The notes under the pieces are model-generated. The model made no database searches. It was not told where the DNA came from and saw nothing but the letters and a program-made list of their open reading frames with translations. This document shows positions 1 through 11,590 of a stretch of DNA of 64,000 nucleotides, one piece after another. The stretch comes from Bos javanicus (taxonomy: Eukaryota; Chordata; Mammalia; Artiodactyla; Bovidae): NCBI RefSeq assembly GCF_032452875.1, contig NC_083869.1:76316501-76380500 (forward strand), written 5' to 3'. Positions within the stretch are counted from its first letter, which is position 1, and each line of letters starts with the position of its first letter. The translations under genes were made by a program, and so were the position numbers.

Positions 1-529
1 GTATCATGTACCAGCATGTGGGGAAGAGAGATACAGAGACCTAACATCACTTTCCAGAATCAACTCAAAGGGGCCAGTGCCTGTTTGGACACACAGCCAG
101 ATGGTCTGGAGGATATACATGTAAATCTATGCATTCAGTCACAGCACACATTTTCTAAGTGGGGATTTTCAAAATTAGCTGGTTCCACATTGCAAACTCT
201 TGTGCAGATGTTTGTGGCAGACAGATGAAGCAACTGTGCACCCAGAACACAGTCTCAGGAATATCTGACTCTTCTTTAGAGGCTAAACATCAACCTTGCA
301 GCTGTTGATGTAGGTCAAAATAATAAAGACAGGTGTTCAACTTAGAAACAAATGCCAAAAACACTACTTTTGCCTGTTTCTATAAAATATCAACATTTTA
401 AAGTGAATTGTAGTCTTCAGCTATCCATGGCACTAAATATGTGGGAGATCTGAAAGAAATTGAAAATGGCTACATCTTCTTGGAACTCAATTGTTTTAGC
501 ATGAGGAGACATGACCTAACTCACATCTC
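1..529. other. Unassigned non-coding sequence
   Basis: I recognise no repeat family, exon or RNA gene here. The open frames are short (up to 70 codons) and show no domain-like features. It may be unique sequence or a repeat too decayed to see by eye. Confidence 0.4.
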
Positions 530-690
530 CAGATCATCACCATCATTATCATCACCACCATCATCATCATCAACACCATCACCACAATCATTATCACCAA
601 CACCACCATCACCATCAAATCACCACCACCATCACCATCATCATCGCCATCATCAACCCCCACCTCCTCATCCCCTCCTCCTCAACCTCA
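530..690. repeat. CAT/CAC/TCC-rich trinucleotide array
   Basis: An imperfect array of CAT, CAC and ATC triplets grades into CCT/CCC at its right end. Read forward it gives a run of Ser, Pro and His codons in a 106-codon frame (441-761). That bias comes from the triplet repeat and is not evidence of a protein. Such impure arrays are usually length-variable. Confidence 0.85.
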
Positions 691-1199
691 TAACATCCAT
701 CTTCATAATGAGCTCTAGCTGCTCCAGAACTATGCTAAGTGTTGGGAATAATGGTCAATGAGAGTGCTTGACCTCAGCAGAAGGACCAAGAAAGTCCTCT
801 CTGAGGACTGGCAGAGTGGCAGCATTTAAGCCAAGTCTGACCTGTAAGAAGGAATAATCATGGAGAGAAAAATAGAAAAGCAGACCCAGAGACAGAACAG
901 ACTAAGTGAAATCACTACATTGAGAGGAGCTCATTAAAACTGCATTTGTTAGAGGAGTCAGGTAGGCAGCAGCCAGATCCTTCAGGTTCCTGATGGCCAT
1001 GGTGAATTCTGAGAGAACTGGAGAGCTGTCAAAAGATGTTAAGTGGAGGTCCCCCATTTAAAAACAACATTCTGGCTACAGTGTGGTGAATAAATTGGCA
1101 GGAAGCAAGAATAATTATCAGAAAATAGAGAAGAAACTATTATCAATCAAAAAGGGACCATGGCATCTCTCAGTTCATACCTCTATATAAGAGTGCCCA
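691..1199. other. Unassigned non-coding sequence
   Basis: Nothing recognisable on either strand between the triplet array and the CHR SINE. Confidence 0.4.
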
Positions 1200-1540
1200 G
1201 GGGTTTCCCTGGTGGCTCCGTGATAAACAATCTGCCTGCCAATGCAGGAGCCAATGGTTTGATCCCTGATCTGGGAAGATCCCACATGCCAAGAAGCAAA
1301 TAAGCCCATGTGCCACAGCTATTGAGCCTGTGCTCTAGAGCCCGGGAGCCACAACTACTGAGCCCACATGCCACAACTACTTAAGCGTGGGTGCCCTAGA
1401 ACTTGTGCTCCACCACAAGTGAAATCCCAGCAATGAGAAGCCCAAATACTGCATCTAGAGAGTAGCCTTTGCTTTCTGCAAGTAAAGAAAAGCCCTCACA
1501 GCAGTGAAGACCCAGCACAGCCAAAAATAAATAAAATTAT
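1200..1540 (+). mobile_element. CHR-type tRNA-derived SINE
   Basis: The element opens with the tRNA-like head (gggtttccctggtggctcc), has a B-box-like stretch (ggtttgatccctga), and continues with the 'gagcctgtgctctagagccc' type of body and a run of 'cacaactactgagccc' units. It ends in ccaaaaataaataaaat. This body, unlike Bov-tA, lacks the BovB-derived tail, which places it in the older CHR group shared by whales, hippos and ruminants. Length is near full. I saw no clear target-site duplication. Confidence 0.85.
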
Positions 1541-1817
1541 GTATAAAAAAGAATATTCAGACACAACTTGATTTCTGTATTTCCAAAGGTATTAATGTGT
1601 CCTGAGTGTTTTTTGAAGATGACTTCAGCCATTCATTCACTCATTCAACTTTCCCTTTGTTGTGCACTGACTCCATGTAAGGCACTGGGGTTCATGGAGA
1701 AAAAGGACAACCCTAGCTTCCAAGGAGCCCTCTGGGAGAGGCAGGCAAATGAACTAAAGTCAGATGGAGTGGGCAGTAAACAAGAGTTACGCTAAAATGG
1801 GCGCCTAACCTGGGTAC

Positions 1818-2017
1818 GGGCTTCCCTGGTGGTTCAGCTGGTAAAGAATCTGCTTGCAATGCAGGAAATCTGGGTTTGATCCCTGGGTTAGGAAGATCCC
1901 CTGAAGAAGGGAAAGGGTACCCACTGCAGTATTCTGGTCTGGAGACTTCCAGGGACTATAGTCTGTGGGATCTCAAAGAGTCGGACATGACTGAGCAACT
2001 TTCACTTTTTCACTTTC
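1818..2017 (+). mobile_element. Bov-tA SINE with 11-bp TSD
   Basis: A full-length Bov-tA: tRNA-Glu-like head (gggcttccctggtggttcag), B-box (gggtttgatccctggg), then the BovB-derived A unit ending in agtcggacatgactgagcaa and a tcacttt-type tail. It is flanked by the perfect repeat aacctgggtac at 1807-1817 and 2018-2028, which fixes both ends and proves target-primed insertion. Bov-tA is ruminant-specific. Confidence 0.95.
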
Positions 2018-2028
2018 AACCTGGGTAC

Positions 2029-2519
2029 AGCTACAGAAAGATAGAATTCTAGGCGCATAGAATTAAAGAAAGAATCAAAATTAGCCAGAAGTCATTGACT
2101 GTTTTCTGTAAGTTGTTAGTTAGGGGTTTAGGAGACTTGAAGACAAAGCTCCCAAACACTATTTTTATAAATTGTATCATCTTTTGGGATTTTAAAAAAG
2201 AGATGTATTTTTATCTGTGTTCTATAGCGTTTATTATATAATTGCCTACACATGTACTTGCTGGAAGTTCCTACATGCTCTTTTAATCAGGCCTCATTTT
2301 TGTTTTTACTCAAATGCATTTTTCACTCCCCTGCAGTGCCTCCTCTTTCTTGTATTTAGCTCTGTCTTTTTAATACCTTTTATTAGTCAGACAGCAAGAG
2401 ATTGAATTAGACAGAACCTCAACTCCAATGGTTTAATAAAAGATGAAACATGATTGATTTATCCAGCTGATAATTTCAAACTATACCAGTTCCAGGTAAC
2501 CTTGGATACAGAAATTAAA
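2029..2519. other. Unassigned AT-rich sequence
   Basis: No recognisable element or coding signal. Confidence 0.4.
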
Positions 2520-2978
2520 ATGTGACCTGGAGTAGTGATGTGGATGGAACTAGAGTCTGTCATACAGAATAAAGTAAGCCATAAAGAGGAAAACAAATAT
2601 GGTATACTAACACATACATGTGGAATCTAGAACAGTGATACAAATGAACCTATTTGCAAGGCAGGAATAGAGATGCAGAGGTAGAGAAAGGACATGTGGG
2701 CACAGAAGAGAAAGGGGAAGGTGGGATGAATTTGGAAATTAGAATTGACGTTTATACACTACCATGTGTAAAACAGATAGCCAACAGGAAGCTGCTCTAT
2801 AGCACAGGGAGCTCAACTCTGTGCTATGTGATAACTTAGAGGGCTAGGATGGTGGGTGGGAGGGAGGCTCAATAGAGAGGAGATATATGTATACATATAG
2901 TTGATTCACTTTGTTGTGTAGAGCAAAAGCTAACACAACATTGTCAAGCAATTATACTCCAATAAAAAATAAAATGTC
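2520..2978 (+). mobile_element. L1 3' end (artiodactyl type)
   Basis: The sequence runs through the end of ORF2 ('gatggaactagag', 'acatgtggaatctag') into the 3'UTR with 'ctgctctatagcacaggg' and 'caattatactccaataaaa', the usual terminus of artiodactyl L1. The copy is 5'-truncated and too decayed to encode protein. Confidence 0.85.
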
Positions 2979-3038
2979 CTGGAGGCTTTTTCTCTCCCAC
3001 TCCCTCACTCTTAGGTCACTTTTTTACCTCCCACTACT

Positions 3039-3608
3039 GTGACCTTTCCACATAGAGACAACTTAGCCATAAGCAATCCCAAGAAAACAGCCTGGCAGTG
3101 TGTCAAACACAAAGAAAGTAATATTTCCTTTCTAGTGGGTTGGACCAAAGTCCAGAACCAAGCTCCATATGGTGACATCTTGGCTGAACAATTCTTGATA
3201 GCTTGGAATATGACCTATATTGTCTGGCCAATTGATGGCCATATGTGCATCTCTGGTAGAGGACGAGTGTGGGTGGAATCATCTCCAAACAGAGCAAGTG
3301 GGCTAACAGTGAGGGTTCTGCAGGAGAGCACTGCAGTGCCTCCACGAGAACAGGCAGTGACACAGACAGCATCTGCTACCCTCCTCCCAGGACACAGGTG
3401 CTCACTCTGGTTGCCCATCTTTGCTAGCCTGGTTCTCATCAGTCTTTTCCTCCAGTGGCAGGGATCAAAAGGCTCTGTTCATGGACATCACCCATATATG
3501 TTATGTCTAGAACCCATCTTGCTGGGCATTGATTCCTCATTTGATTTTTCTCACCAAGGTTTTATCTTGAACCTAAAATCTGTAGACTTAGGGTTTTGGG
3601 CTTGGAAT

Positions 3609-3641
<33 letters not shown>

Positions 3642-3656
3642 ATCCCAAACTGCTAA
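3039..3656 (+). other. Unexplained 205-codon open frame, not assigned
   Basis: An uninterrupted frame lies between two L1 fragments. The product would carry a GRGRVWV motif near its middle, a hydrophobic stretch (LWLPIFASLVLISLFL) further on, and a CVCVCV tail encoded by the TG microsatellite. It is the longest open frame here outside BovB. The motif plus hydrophobic segment could suggest decayed endogenous-retrovirus sequence, but I could not match it to a family, and a chance frame or old processed pseudogene is as likely. No upstream promoter or splice context was recognised. Confidence 0.25.
3610..3639. repeat. (TG)n microsatellite
   Basis: About 15 uninterrupted TG units, inside the 3' end of the open frame described for this region. 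Confidence 0.95.
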
Positions 3657-3774
3657 TTTATCATTTCCCCAACATTTACACTTTGGCAACCTTAAGTTAG
3701 GTTTTGAGATCTATAATTCTGTTTTTGCTTTGTAAATACGTTCATTTGTATCAGCTTTAAATTAGTTTCTACAT

Positions 3775-4425
3775 ATAAATGATATCATAAGGTATTTGTC
3801 ATTGTCTGACTTACTTCACTTAGAATGATATTCCCTAGATCTATCCATGTTGCTGCAAATGACATTATTTTGTTCTTTTCTATGGCTGAGTAATATTCCA
3901 TTGTGTATATATTCCACATATTCATTACCTGTTGTTCTGTTGATGGATATGTAGGTTGATTCTGTATTCTGGCTATTGTAAATAGTGCTGCAATTATCAC
4001 TGGGGTGCATTTACCTTTTCAATTATGATTTTCCCTAGATATATACCCAGGAGTAGGATTACTGGATCATACAGTAGTTCAATTAGTTTTTTAAGGATCC
4101 TCCTTATTGCTCTCTGGGGCTTCCCTTGTGGCTCTGCCAGTAAAGAATCCGCCTGCAATGCAGGAGACCTAGGTTCTCTCCGGGGGACAGATTGGGAAGG
4201 TTGGGAAGATCCTCTGGAGAAGGGAAAGGCTCCTCACTCCTGTATTCTGGCCTGGAGAATTCCATGGGGTCCCAAAGAGTTGGACATGACTGAGTGACTT
4301 TCTCTTTCACTTTCACACTGTTCTCCATAATGGCTGCACCAATTTACATTCCCAGCAACACTGTAAGAGGGTTCCCTTTTCTCCACACCCTCTCCAGCAT
4401 TTATTGTTTGTAGATGTTTTTCTTA
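3775..4425 (-). mobile_element. L1 3' region, antisense, split by a Bov-tA
   Basis: Antisense L1 ORF2 end and 3'UTR: phrases such as 'ctatggctgagtaatattcc', 'gtaaatagtgctgcaat' and 'ccataatggctgcacc' are the complement of the L1 ORF2 C-terminal region. The element is split at about 4115/4316 by a forward Bov-tA, so the L1 is the older insertion. No intact frame remains. Confidence 0.9.
4116..4315 (+). mobile_element. Bov-tA SINE nested in L1
   Basis: A tRNA-Glu-type head (ggggcttcccttgtggctct) with a diverged B-box is followed by the BovB-derived unit ending in agagttggacatgactgagt and a tctctttcactttcac tail. The flanks attgctctct (left) and actgttctcc (right) look like a decayed target-site duplication inside the host L1. 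Confidence 0.9.
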
Positions 4426-5460
4426 GTTTCACAAGTACTTCACTGTTTCCCCATTGGTCTTCCAGAGCTTTAGTAGTATTTTCCTCTGAAAACTGGGAAC
4501 TGATTAAAAGTGCAGGATTTCTAGGCCTACTGAATCAGAACCTGCAGTATACAACAAGGCTGCCAGGTGATTTTTAAGCACTTTACAGTTGGATAAACAC
4601 TGTTTTGAAATTTTTAGTCTCAAGTATGCTGGGCTTTAGGACATAAGAAGAGATTCAAGACTCTACATTCGCCCAAAGTGTTAATGGAGCAGTAGTATTT
4701 AACGAGAAGTTCTCTGCACAGCAAGTTAAGTTACAAGGGAGAAACACTGGACCTACATGAATACCCTCTCCCTACATGAAAACTCTCCCTTCGTTGCCAA
4801 TATTGGAAGACTTCAGAAAGGAAAGTTATATTTTCTCACAAATAGGTAGATGTGAGATTAATGACCCCATAAGCCTAACAGTCAGTCTTGGACACTTCTA
4901 CACAGTCTGACTCCTCTCCAATCCTTTCCCCAGCCTCTGCCCAAGTTCCTAAAATTATCTTTTATTACCTGCTCAGCTAGTGGGCTGGAGTATTCTATTT
5001 CCATTTCCCTTGACAGGGAGAGCAAATCCCAAAGTTGCTAACTAAAATCAAACCAGATGTGTAAAGAATTTTATTGGCTATTTTATGTAACAGCTTGAAT
5101 TATCAGAAGGCTTAAAGTAAATTCATGAAAAATTAAAAGCATGGGAGATTTAAGCCAGAAACTATTTAAACAGGCTTAAAATGTTACCACAGGAAAAGAA
5201 CAGGATCAGTGTGTTTGAGTGTAAAAATAAGAAGTTAAGCTGAATCAGGGAGAGAAACCGTGCCTCTTGACCTATAGATTTATCTCTTGAATGAAGTTTC
5301 AGCTTTTTTCCTCTTTGGGGAATTAAAGATGAACTAATATATAAATATAAAGGCACTGAATTGGCAAACTTCCTGCATAGTGTGCTAAAAAAAAAATCAT
5401 TTTGTAGAGTTGTATAATTTGAAAACAGAGACTGTGAAGTGGGAGAAAAGCCCATGTCTA
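4426..5460. other. Unassigned sequence
   Basis: About 1 kb with no element, exon or RNA gene that I recognise. Open frames on both strands are under 100 codons and unremarkable. Confidence 0.4.
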
Positions 5461-5464
5461 TGGA

Positions 5465-5636
5465 TGAGATTGAGTTGGCTTCAAATCCTATGAACCATGC
5501 ACTCAGGCAAATGCTTCAACTCTCAGAGTTGGACTCCTTATCTATAAAATAAAAATAGTAATAAAACACATAAAGAGATTAAATGAGATTATTGACTTAT
5601 AGAACTCAGCATATATTACAGATATTCAGTAAAAGG
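5465..5636 (+). mobile_element. MIR SINE
   Basis: It matches the layout of MIR: 'caaatcctatgaacc', 'ggcaaatgcttcaactctcagag', 'ccttatctataaaat', 'gagattaaatgagatt' and 'cagatattcagtaaa'. It is highly diverged, as expected for an element predating placental mammals. Confidence 0.65.
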
Positions 5637-6281
5637 GAACTAGTGAATGAGGTTGAAAAGTTGACAGAGAAGTTGCAACAGGAGGAGCGTGATGCTGGGG
5701 AACAATTGTCAATCCACTTGGAAGAAAATCACTTCTATTTTCATGTTTGAGACTCACAGGCAACCTTTGGAGTAGGGAAGATAGACATTGATTCAGGTTA
5801 TTAGGTGGGTTGGAACACAAGGAATGATGACTTAGGCATCACTAACTCTGATGTGGCAGAGTCAGTGTTGGATCCCAGCTTCCAGATGTTGATAGTCCCT
5901 GGCTATCAACCATAGCTGTTCCTTCCTGAGATTTCAGCTACTCTGCATCTTCATCCACAAAGACTATGTCCTGTGGCCCCTTCTCCTTGCCAACCATGTT
6001 TCCCACCAAGATAGCTGAGAGATGAAAGGAAAAACGACTCCACGTGAAATCGACAGAAGCCTGGCTCCACAAGACAGGCATTCTTTTCTATTCCACAGAT
6101 TTATCCCAAGTTCCTGAAATAGTGTCTCCCACATAGTAGACCTTGGATATACTTCTTGAGATAATCTCTAAGCACCCATTACAAAGGAAAGGTGGGTAGC
6201 CTACACAGTCAGTTTTCTCTAGGTATTAATGCAAGCATATGTGGTCTATAATTTAAGATCCTTAAGTTACATTCCAGCAAA
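5637..6281. other. Unassigned sequence
   Basis: No recognisable repeat or gene up to the TG microsatellite. Confidence 0.4.
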
Positions 6282-6305
6282 TGTGTGTGTGTGTGTGTGT
6301 GTGTG
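6282..6305. repeat. (TG)n microsatellite
   Basis: About 12 TG units, followed by a short imperfect extension. Confidence 0.95.
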
Positions 6306-7145
6306 ATTGTGTACCCATGCATTTTGGTGGGTGGAGAAGAGAGGTAGAAGGTGCCAAGTGATAAAGAAAACTTGCAAATATATGGAACTTTCTACTTAGA
6401 AGGTTGGTAAACTCTTTCTCATTATGTCCCTTCAGAAGAAAAGGTCAAGATTGGCTACAATCATAACTTCCTATTATCATTTAATTCCCTTCCTCCTTGG
6501 CCCCCTTTACTGTCCTCAATCCCCTCCCGTAATGAGGCCTTTGAGTCAGTAAGAAAAGAAAACAGGCCTCATCAATTTCCCTAATGACTCTTTCAAAAAG
6601 CCTTTTTTTAGCCTTTTATTTTTAGATCTTTTCAAACAATGTCCCTGTAAGAGGAGTCTCAAAGTTCCCATGGGATTTATGGAAACTTTCATTAAGAAAA
6701 ATAGGTGATGATTTCAAGGACAATGTCACATATCATTAAAAGAGCTATTTTTTAAGTTATGGATAAGTAGACAAAGTTTCATCAAGCAGTTAACCAGATT
6801 CACAGTGGGAGTTTGTGGTTGGCAGGAGAATGACTGAGACAGGCTTACAATTGGAATCTGATATTGACAGACTTCAGCCCTTATGCAAGTGCTTAAGTGC
6901 TCTGCGGATGAACCACCTCACTGACAGTTTCTTTGCTATTTTTCAAAATGTTGGATTACAATGACAGAATCTATAAACGAAACTCAGTGTCTGTCCCTAG
7001 TAGTTTGAAAGGCATCCAGCAATCACTGAGTTTCTTCACTTTGATAATCATTGAGAACTTCAGGTCTTATTATTCCACTTCTTAGAGCCTCTTCAGATGG
7101 GCTTTTTTTTCTTTTCTTATTTCTTAGACTATTATTATAAACTGT
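6306..7145. other. Unassigned sequence
   Basis: No feature recognised on either strand. Confidence 0.4.
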
Positions 7146-7149
7146 CATT

Positions 7150-7385
7150 GCTTTTATTTATTTTTAATTGGAGGATAATTGCCTTACAATAGTGTGTTAG
7201 TTTCTGTCACACATCAACATAAATCAGCCAGAGGCATACATATATCCCCTCCATCTTGAGACTCCCTCCGCCTTCTCACCCCATCCCTCCCATCTAGGTA
7301 GTCACAGAGCACCAAGTTTGAGCTTTTGGCATCATATAGCAAATTCCAACTGGCTATCTATTTTACATATGGACACAGTGGGGCA
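7150..7385 (-). mobile_element. L1 3'UTR, antisense
   Basis: The left end carries the T-rich complement of the L1 tail (tttatttttaattggaggat) and then the antisense 3'UTR (ataattgccttacaatag, aatcagccagaggcatacat, ggctatctattttacat). The whole of this 5'-truncated copy is 3'UTR. Confidence 0.85.
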
Positions 7386-7461
7386 AGGAGAGGGTGGGAA
7401 GAATAGAAAGAGTAACATTGAAACACATATATTACCATGTGTCATTGTTATTTGCTGCCTG

Positions 7462-7866
7462 TATTAATCAGCTCAATCAACCATTAACAAAATCCCAAAG
7501 ACTGAGTAGCTTAAACAACAAAAATTTAATTCCCACAGTTCAAGTCTGAAAGTCCAAGATGAAGGAATCAGCCAGGCTGAAGTCCAAGACAAAGCAATTA
7601 GCCAATTCAGTTCCCAGTGAGGACTCTCTTTTTGGCTTATAGACTGCTGTCTTTTTGATACATGCTCATATTGTCTTTCTTTATCGTATTCTTGCAAAGA
7701 GATAGATCTCTTTCTTCCTCTTGTTATAGGTCCATCAATCCTGTCATACTGGGACCCTATGCTTGTGACTTTATTTAACCTTAATTACTTCTTAAAAGCC
7801 TTATTTCAAGTAACATTGGGCTTCTATATATGAATTTAGGGGGACACCAGGTAAACCACAGCACTA
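7462..7866 (-). mobile_element. MaLR LTR, MLT1-like
   Basis: Read on the minus strand it starts near 'ggtgtccccctaaattcat', passes an 'agcagtctataagcc' segment and ends with 'ttgttgtttaagctactcag' and 'gagctgattaatacag', the characteristic arrangement of MLT1-family MaLR LTRs. It is an ancient solo LTR of a non-autonomous ERVL relative, with many substitutions and no coding part. Confidence 0.65.
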
Positions 7867-7974
7867 CTCAACTCTTAAACCAGTCTTCAGACTTTCTAAT
7901 TTTCTAATATTCCCACTGGAAGCAGTAAGCCATTTGTACAAGTCACCTGATGGTCATATGTGGATTCATTCAAT

Positions 7975-8125
7975 AAAACTACTGTATGTTATTACCCTAC
8001 TATATGTTGGGCTCTAAACTAAGATCTGGGACTTTCCTAACTAATAGGACTGGATTTTTACCCTTAGGGAATATAATATGGAGAAACAAATACTTAAAAA
8101 TTAAGGGCAAGAGAATATTAGTGAT
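7975..8125 (-). mobile_element. L2 3' end fragment, antisense
   Basis: 'attcattcaataaaac...ctactatatgttgggctct' followed by 'ggagaaacaaatacttaaa' resembles the complement of the L2 3' end. Strongly diverged; assignment by eye only. Confidence 0.45.
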
Positions 8126-8154
8126 GTGATTATAGGAATGGTTTTGTTAATGCA

Positions 8155-8605
8155 AATTCCCAATGCACAATAAGGCCAAACAAACCAAAAATGTCACAGT
8201 TTGGAGCAGAGAAATGTAGGCTTATTTCAGGGCCAAGCAAGGATAATGGGTGTCTCCTTCTTAAAAACCCTGAACTTCCTGATGATTTTTGAGGAAAAGC
8301 TTTTATAGGCAGCATTTGGGGTGAAGTCTGCATCAAGTGTGGCTTTCTTCTGATTGGGTGGTGGTGAGATAAGAGGCTGTGCTCCAGCAATCTCTTGCTC
8401 GGCCTGAGGTTACCCTCCTGTACTTGGGCAGGGGCCTTAGTTCCTGAAAAAGAGCTCAAAGATACTGTTGTGTGTATCCCTTGAGGAGGAACCAGGACCC
8501 TGACCAAGGGCTGTGCTATTGTTTCCTGGCCCTCCTCCCTCGGCTCTACAACCCCTCCGTTCCCTAATTGGCAACTGTTTGAACCTACTCTTAGCAACTT
8601 AGGAA
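8155..8605 (-). mobile_element. Probable solo ERV LTR
   Basis: On the minus strand this segment has core-promoter elements in LTR order: a CCAAT box (complement of attgg, about 8353-8358), a TATA box (cctataaaagc, about 8299-8309) and a polyadenylation-like aataag shortly downstream near 8222. Spacing from CCAAT to TATA is about 50 bases. A 155-codon minus-strand frame crosses it (8130-8597), but the product shows only low-complexity Pro/Ser stretches. Ends are approximate and I found no TSD. A class I (gamma-type) LTR is my best guess. Confidence 0.6.
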
Positions 8606-9650
8606 GATCAAGGAGGCTGAATGAAATCTATTTCCTACAAACACGAAATGGGAGATCCAGAGAGCACCCAGAAGGGCCCCACAGGGTCCTGCTCAGTTTC
8701 TGTTTCATTGTATTAAGGCTAGAAAGAAGGGAATTCTCACTTATGGCTGTAAGTGAAGGTCTGGGGAGTCTAGAAATGTTAACAGAAATGGATGTGGAGT
8801 AAAAGGAAGCAAGAAACAATCTGCAGACAACTTTGAGGGTCTAGAAGCTGCATTGGAAATAGGATGGTGAGTGATTCAGTGAGCCATAAATCTAGCACTT
8901 CTGACAGACACTGGTTTATAGGAGGTCTTATATGTCTTGACGAAGAGCAACTTCTTTGTCCTGAAAGTATTAAGTCTATTTTAACAATAAAGTACAATGC
9001 TTGAAATATGAATTGAGTTGGAGAAATGTAGGGTTGGGGCAATAGTAGATTTTGCAATTGAGTAGGAATTTAGCATTATAATTTTCAGTGATCAGTCCTT
9101 TCAGCAGGGAACTATTGAATGAATAAGGGCTCTGAACAGGCTGGAAATTACAGTGTATCCACTTGTAGAACAGTCCTCATTGTTTCTCAATTAACCCTGT
9201 GCCATCATCAATATGCAATGTTGCTCAGGCTTGCAAATTCAATTTATACTAAAATAGTCTATGAGGTAACTACTCTCAATTGTTACATGATTAATCACCA
9301 GTCAGGTGTGGTTGGAAAAAATTATTATAACTTGCTTTTAGGAATCAAATCATTAAATATATTTGTAACAGAAGAGACAAAATTTCTAGATTCTCTCTTA
9401 CCATAATAGGAACTTGTTCATGATGATCATCCCTAATTTCAGTATAACTGGAATTCAGGAGACATAGTCAACCCCATATCTTGGCACTAGGCCATACTGA
9501 AGGTCAGAAGCCCACTCAAGAAAGATGTGAACAGCAGCCAACAGAAAGCCAAGTTTCAAGGACAATTTTTGTTGATGGAATTGCTGAGAAATCCAAAATT
9601 TAGCTTCTGCTCTCCATATGTCTTTCTTTCTCTGTCTCAATAGATGCTTT
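8606..9650. other. Unassigned sequence
   Basis: No repeat, exon or RNA recognised. Longest frame is 95 codons (9119-9406, plus), without recognisable motifs. Confidence 0.4.
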
Positions 9651-9654
9651 TTTT

Positions 9655-10392
9655 TTTCTATAACTCTTTACTTATTTTTTTACTGAAGTATTGCTGATTT
9701 ACAATGTTGTGCCAATCTCTATTATACAGCAGTGACTCAGTTATGCATAGACACATTCTTTTTTAATATTCTTTTCCATTATGGTTCATCCCAGGAGATT
9801 GAACATAGTTCCCTGTGCTATATTGTACTGTTGTAGGAAGAGGGGACCCATACTAGGGCCCAAGAATGGGCTCTGTCTAACAATCAGAATGAATTGTCCG
9901 AGGAGACACATGTGCTGACAAAGCAAAAGATTTTATTGGGAAGGGGTGCCCAGGCGGAGAGCAGGAGGGTAAGGGAACCCAGGAGAACTGCTCTGCCATG
10001 TGGCTTTCGATCTTGGGTTTTATGATGATGGGATTAGTTTCCGGGTTATCTCTAGCCAATCACTCTGATTCAGGATCTTTTCTGGTGGTACACACATTGT
10101 TCAGCAAAAATGGATGCTAATGAGAAGGACTCTGGGAGGTGGCAAGACACGTGGCATCCTCTTTTGACTATTCTCGAATTCTTCAGGTTGGTGGTGGCTT
10201 GTTAGTTCTGTGTGCCTTACTAGAACCTGTTGTCCTCAAATAACTGACACAGATGGTTACTATGTTGCCTGGCCAGAGTGGGCGATTTCAGGCAGTCTGC
10301 TTCCCCTAATAGTAAATGGAAATAGTAAGGGGAAACTTGTCCTTTATTCATTCTACATATAATAGTTTGCGGTTGGATTAACCAACCACATT
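9655..10392 (-). mobile_element. L1 3' end, antisense, split by an LTR
   Basis: The left part (about 9655-9826) reads 'gctgatttacaatgttgtg' and 'ccctgtgctatattg'; the right part (about 10321-10392) continues with 'cattctacatataatag' and 'tttgcggttgg'. Joined in order these match one antisense artiodactyl L1 3'UTR, so the LTR between them is a later insertion. Confidence 0.8.
9827..10320 (-). mobile_element. Bovine-type ERV solo LTR
   Basis: This resembles the bovine BTLTR1 group as I remember it; the family assignment is from memory. On the minus strand the LTR starts near 'taggggaagcagactgcctg', contains an AATAAAA polyadenylation signal (about 9931-9938) and ends in 'cccctcttcctaca', with CA at the terminus (9832). 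It sits inside an L1, whose interrupted halves align on both sides; tattgta/aatagta at the edges may be the short TSD. No internal retroviral sequence is adjacent, so it is a solo LTR left by recombination. Confidence 0.8.
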
Positions 10393-10394
10393 AA

Positions 10395-11410
10395 TATACT
10401 TTATTTTTTCCCTTGATTTAAAAATGAAGAAAGCAACAAAAAAAATTTCTGTCTCTGTCTTCATACCCCTTCAACCTTTGGCACTTTTCAAGCACTTGGG
10501 TTTATGCTACCTTCTGAATTACCACATTCCTGCCCATGGAGCAAACTGGGGATACTCAACGCACCCAGGCAATTTATCCCTAAGAGAATAGTCTGGAACC
10601 CAACAAAGCTACAGGGCTTTGTGGTTGTGGTTTGGGGTTGGAGGAAGAATACCACAAATCTTAATCTAGACCTTTCCCGTTATTCATTCCATTGTTAATG
10701 ATTTGCCTGGGACCAGAATTTTACTTGCAGATGAATTTAGTAGTTTTCTTTATTTTGTCATCTTCTGTCAATAGAGCTAAATCACAGACTTCAATTGTTT
10801 TTTTTAATAGTAAAACATATACTGTATAATATTTCTTTTTCTTCAAAGTAGCTTTTGATTATTGCCCCAGTTAATTTTTTCAGAAATAAGATGGATGAGT
10901 GATTTGTGGAAAAAGCCAAGATGTTGTATGTTTTCCAAGTGCTGGATTCACAGAGAATAATGTAATAATGATACCTTGTTTTCTAAAGCTTTCAGATGTG
11001 CAGTTCTGGAGCTGGCAACATGCAATCTCTGGCTACTTCATCTGAACTACTTAATGGAGAATTTCTGTCTGCATTCTATTACTTATTTTCATGTTTCACA
11101 ACCTGTAGTTTCCCAGTCTTTAGGGGCAAAGGAAGCATAGTTCAAATTAGAAAGTGCCTTGCCAAGGCACATAAGAAAAGCCATTTCTCCTTAATTTGCA
11201 GTGACTTGTTTGAATCTCCATAGTGGGTCCTAAGAGACCTATATTTTGTCTTTGGAAGCAGGCAGAACACAGAGTTGATTCATAGCTTTAGCTGAGGGGA
11301 CACTTTGAGGCATCAATTGACTGAATTATTTTTGTGTGAATAATGATTGGGGCCTCCACTCCATTTTAGCCTGCTTTTCCCAGCCTGGAGCTCAGGATGC
11401 CTAATTTTGC
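10395..11410. other. Unassigned sequence
   Basis: About 1 kb without recognisable elements. Two frames of 64-75 codons (10504-10698 and 10996-11223, plus) have no supporting features. Confidence 0.4.
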
Positions 11411-11414
11411 TTTT

Positions 11415-11560
11415 TTAAATTAATAATTATTAATGGTTTTTTTCCCTCCATTTATAGAAGTAGTACATGCTCTTTTTAATACAATACAATGCTTATAAAG
11501 AAGGAAAAAATCTCTTATAACTTCACCATTATTTTGATGTTTTAAAGACAACATGTGTAT
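11415..11560 (-). mobile_element. Possible ancient L1M 3' remnant, antisense
   Basis: 'agaagtagtacatgctctt...aagaaggaaaaaatctcttat...cttcaccattattttgatgt' resembles the complement of an old L1M 3'UTR. The match is weak. Confidence 0.3.
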
Positions 11561-11590
11561 TTATTTATCCAACTATATGTTTATCCATCC

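Noticed and set aside
441..761. 106-codon frame with poly-His, Ser and Pro
   Set aside because: Entirely a by-product of the CAT/CAC/TCC triplet array; no start context or splice signals.
8130..8597. 155-codon minus-strand frame as a gene
   Set aside because: It overlaps a segment with LTR-type CCAAT, TATA and polyadenylation motifs; the product is low-complexity and no domain is visible.
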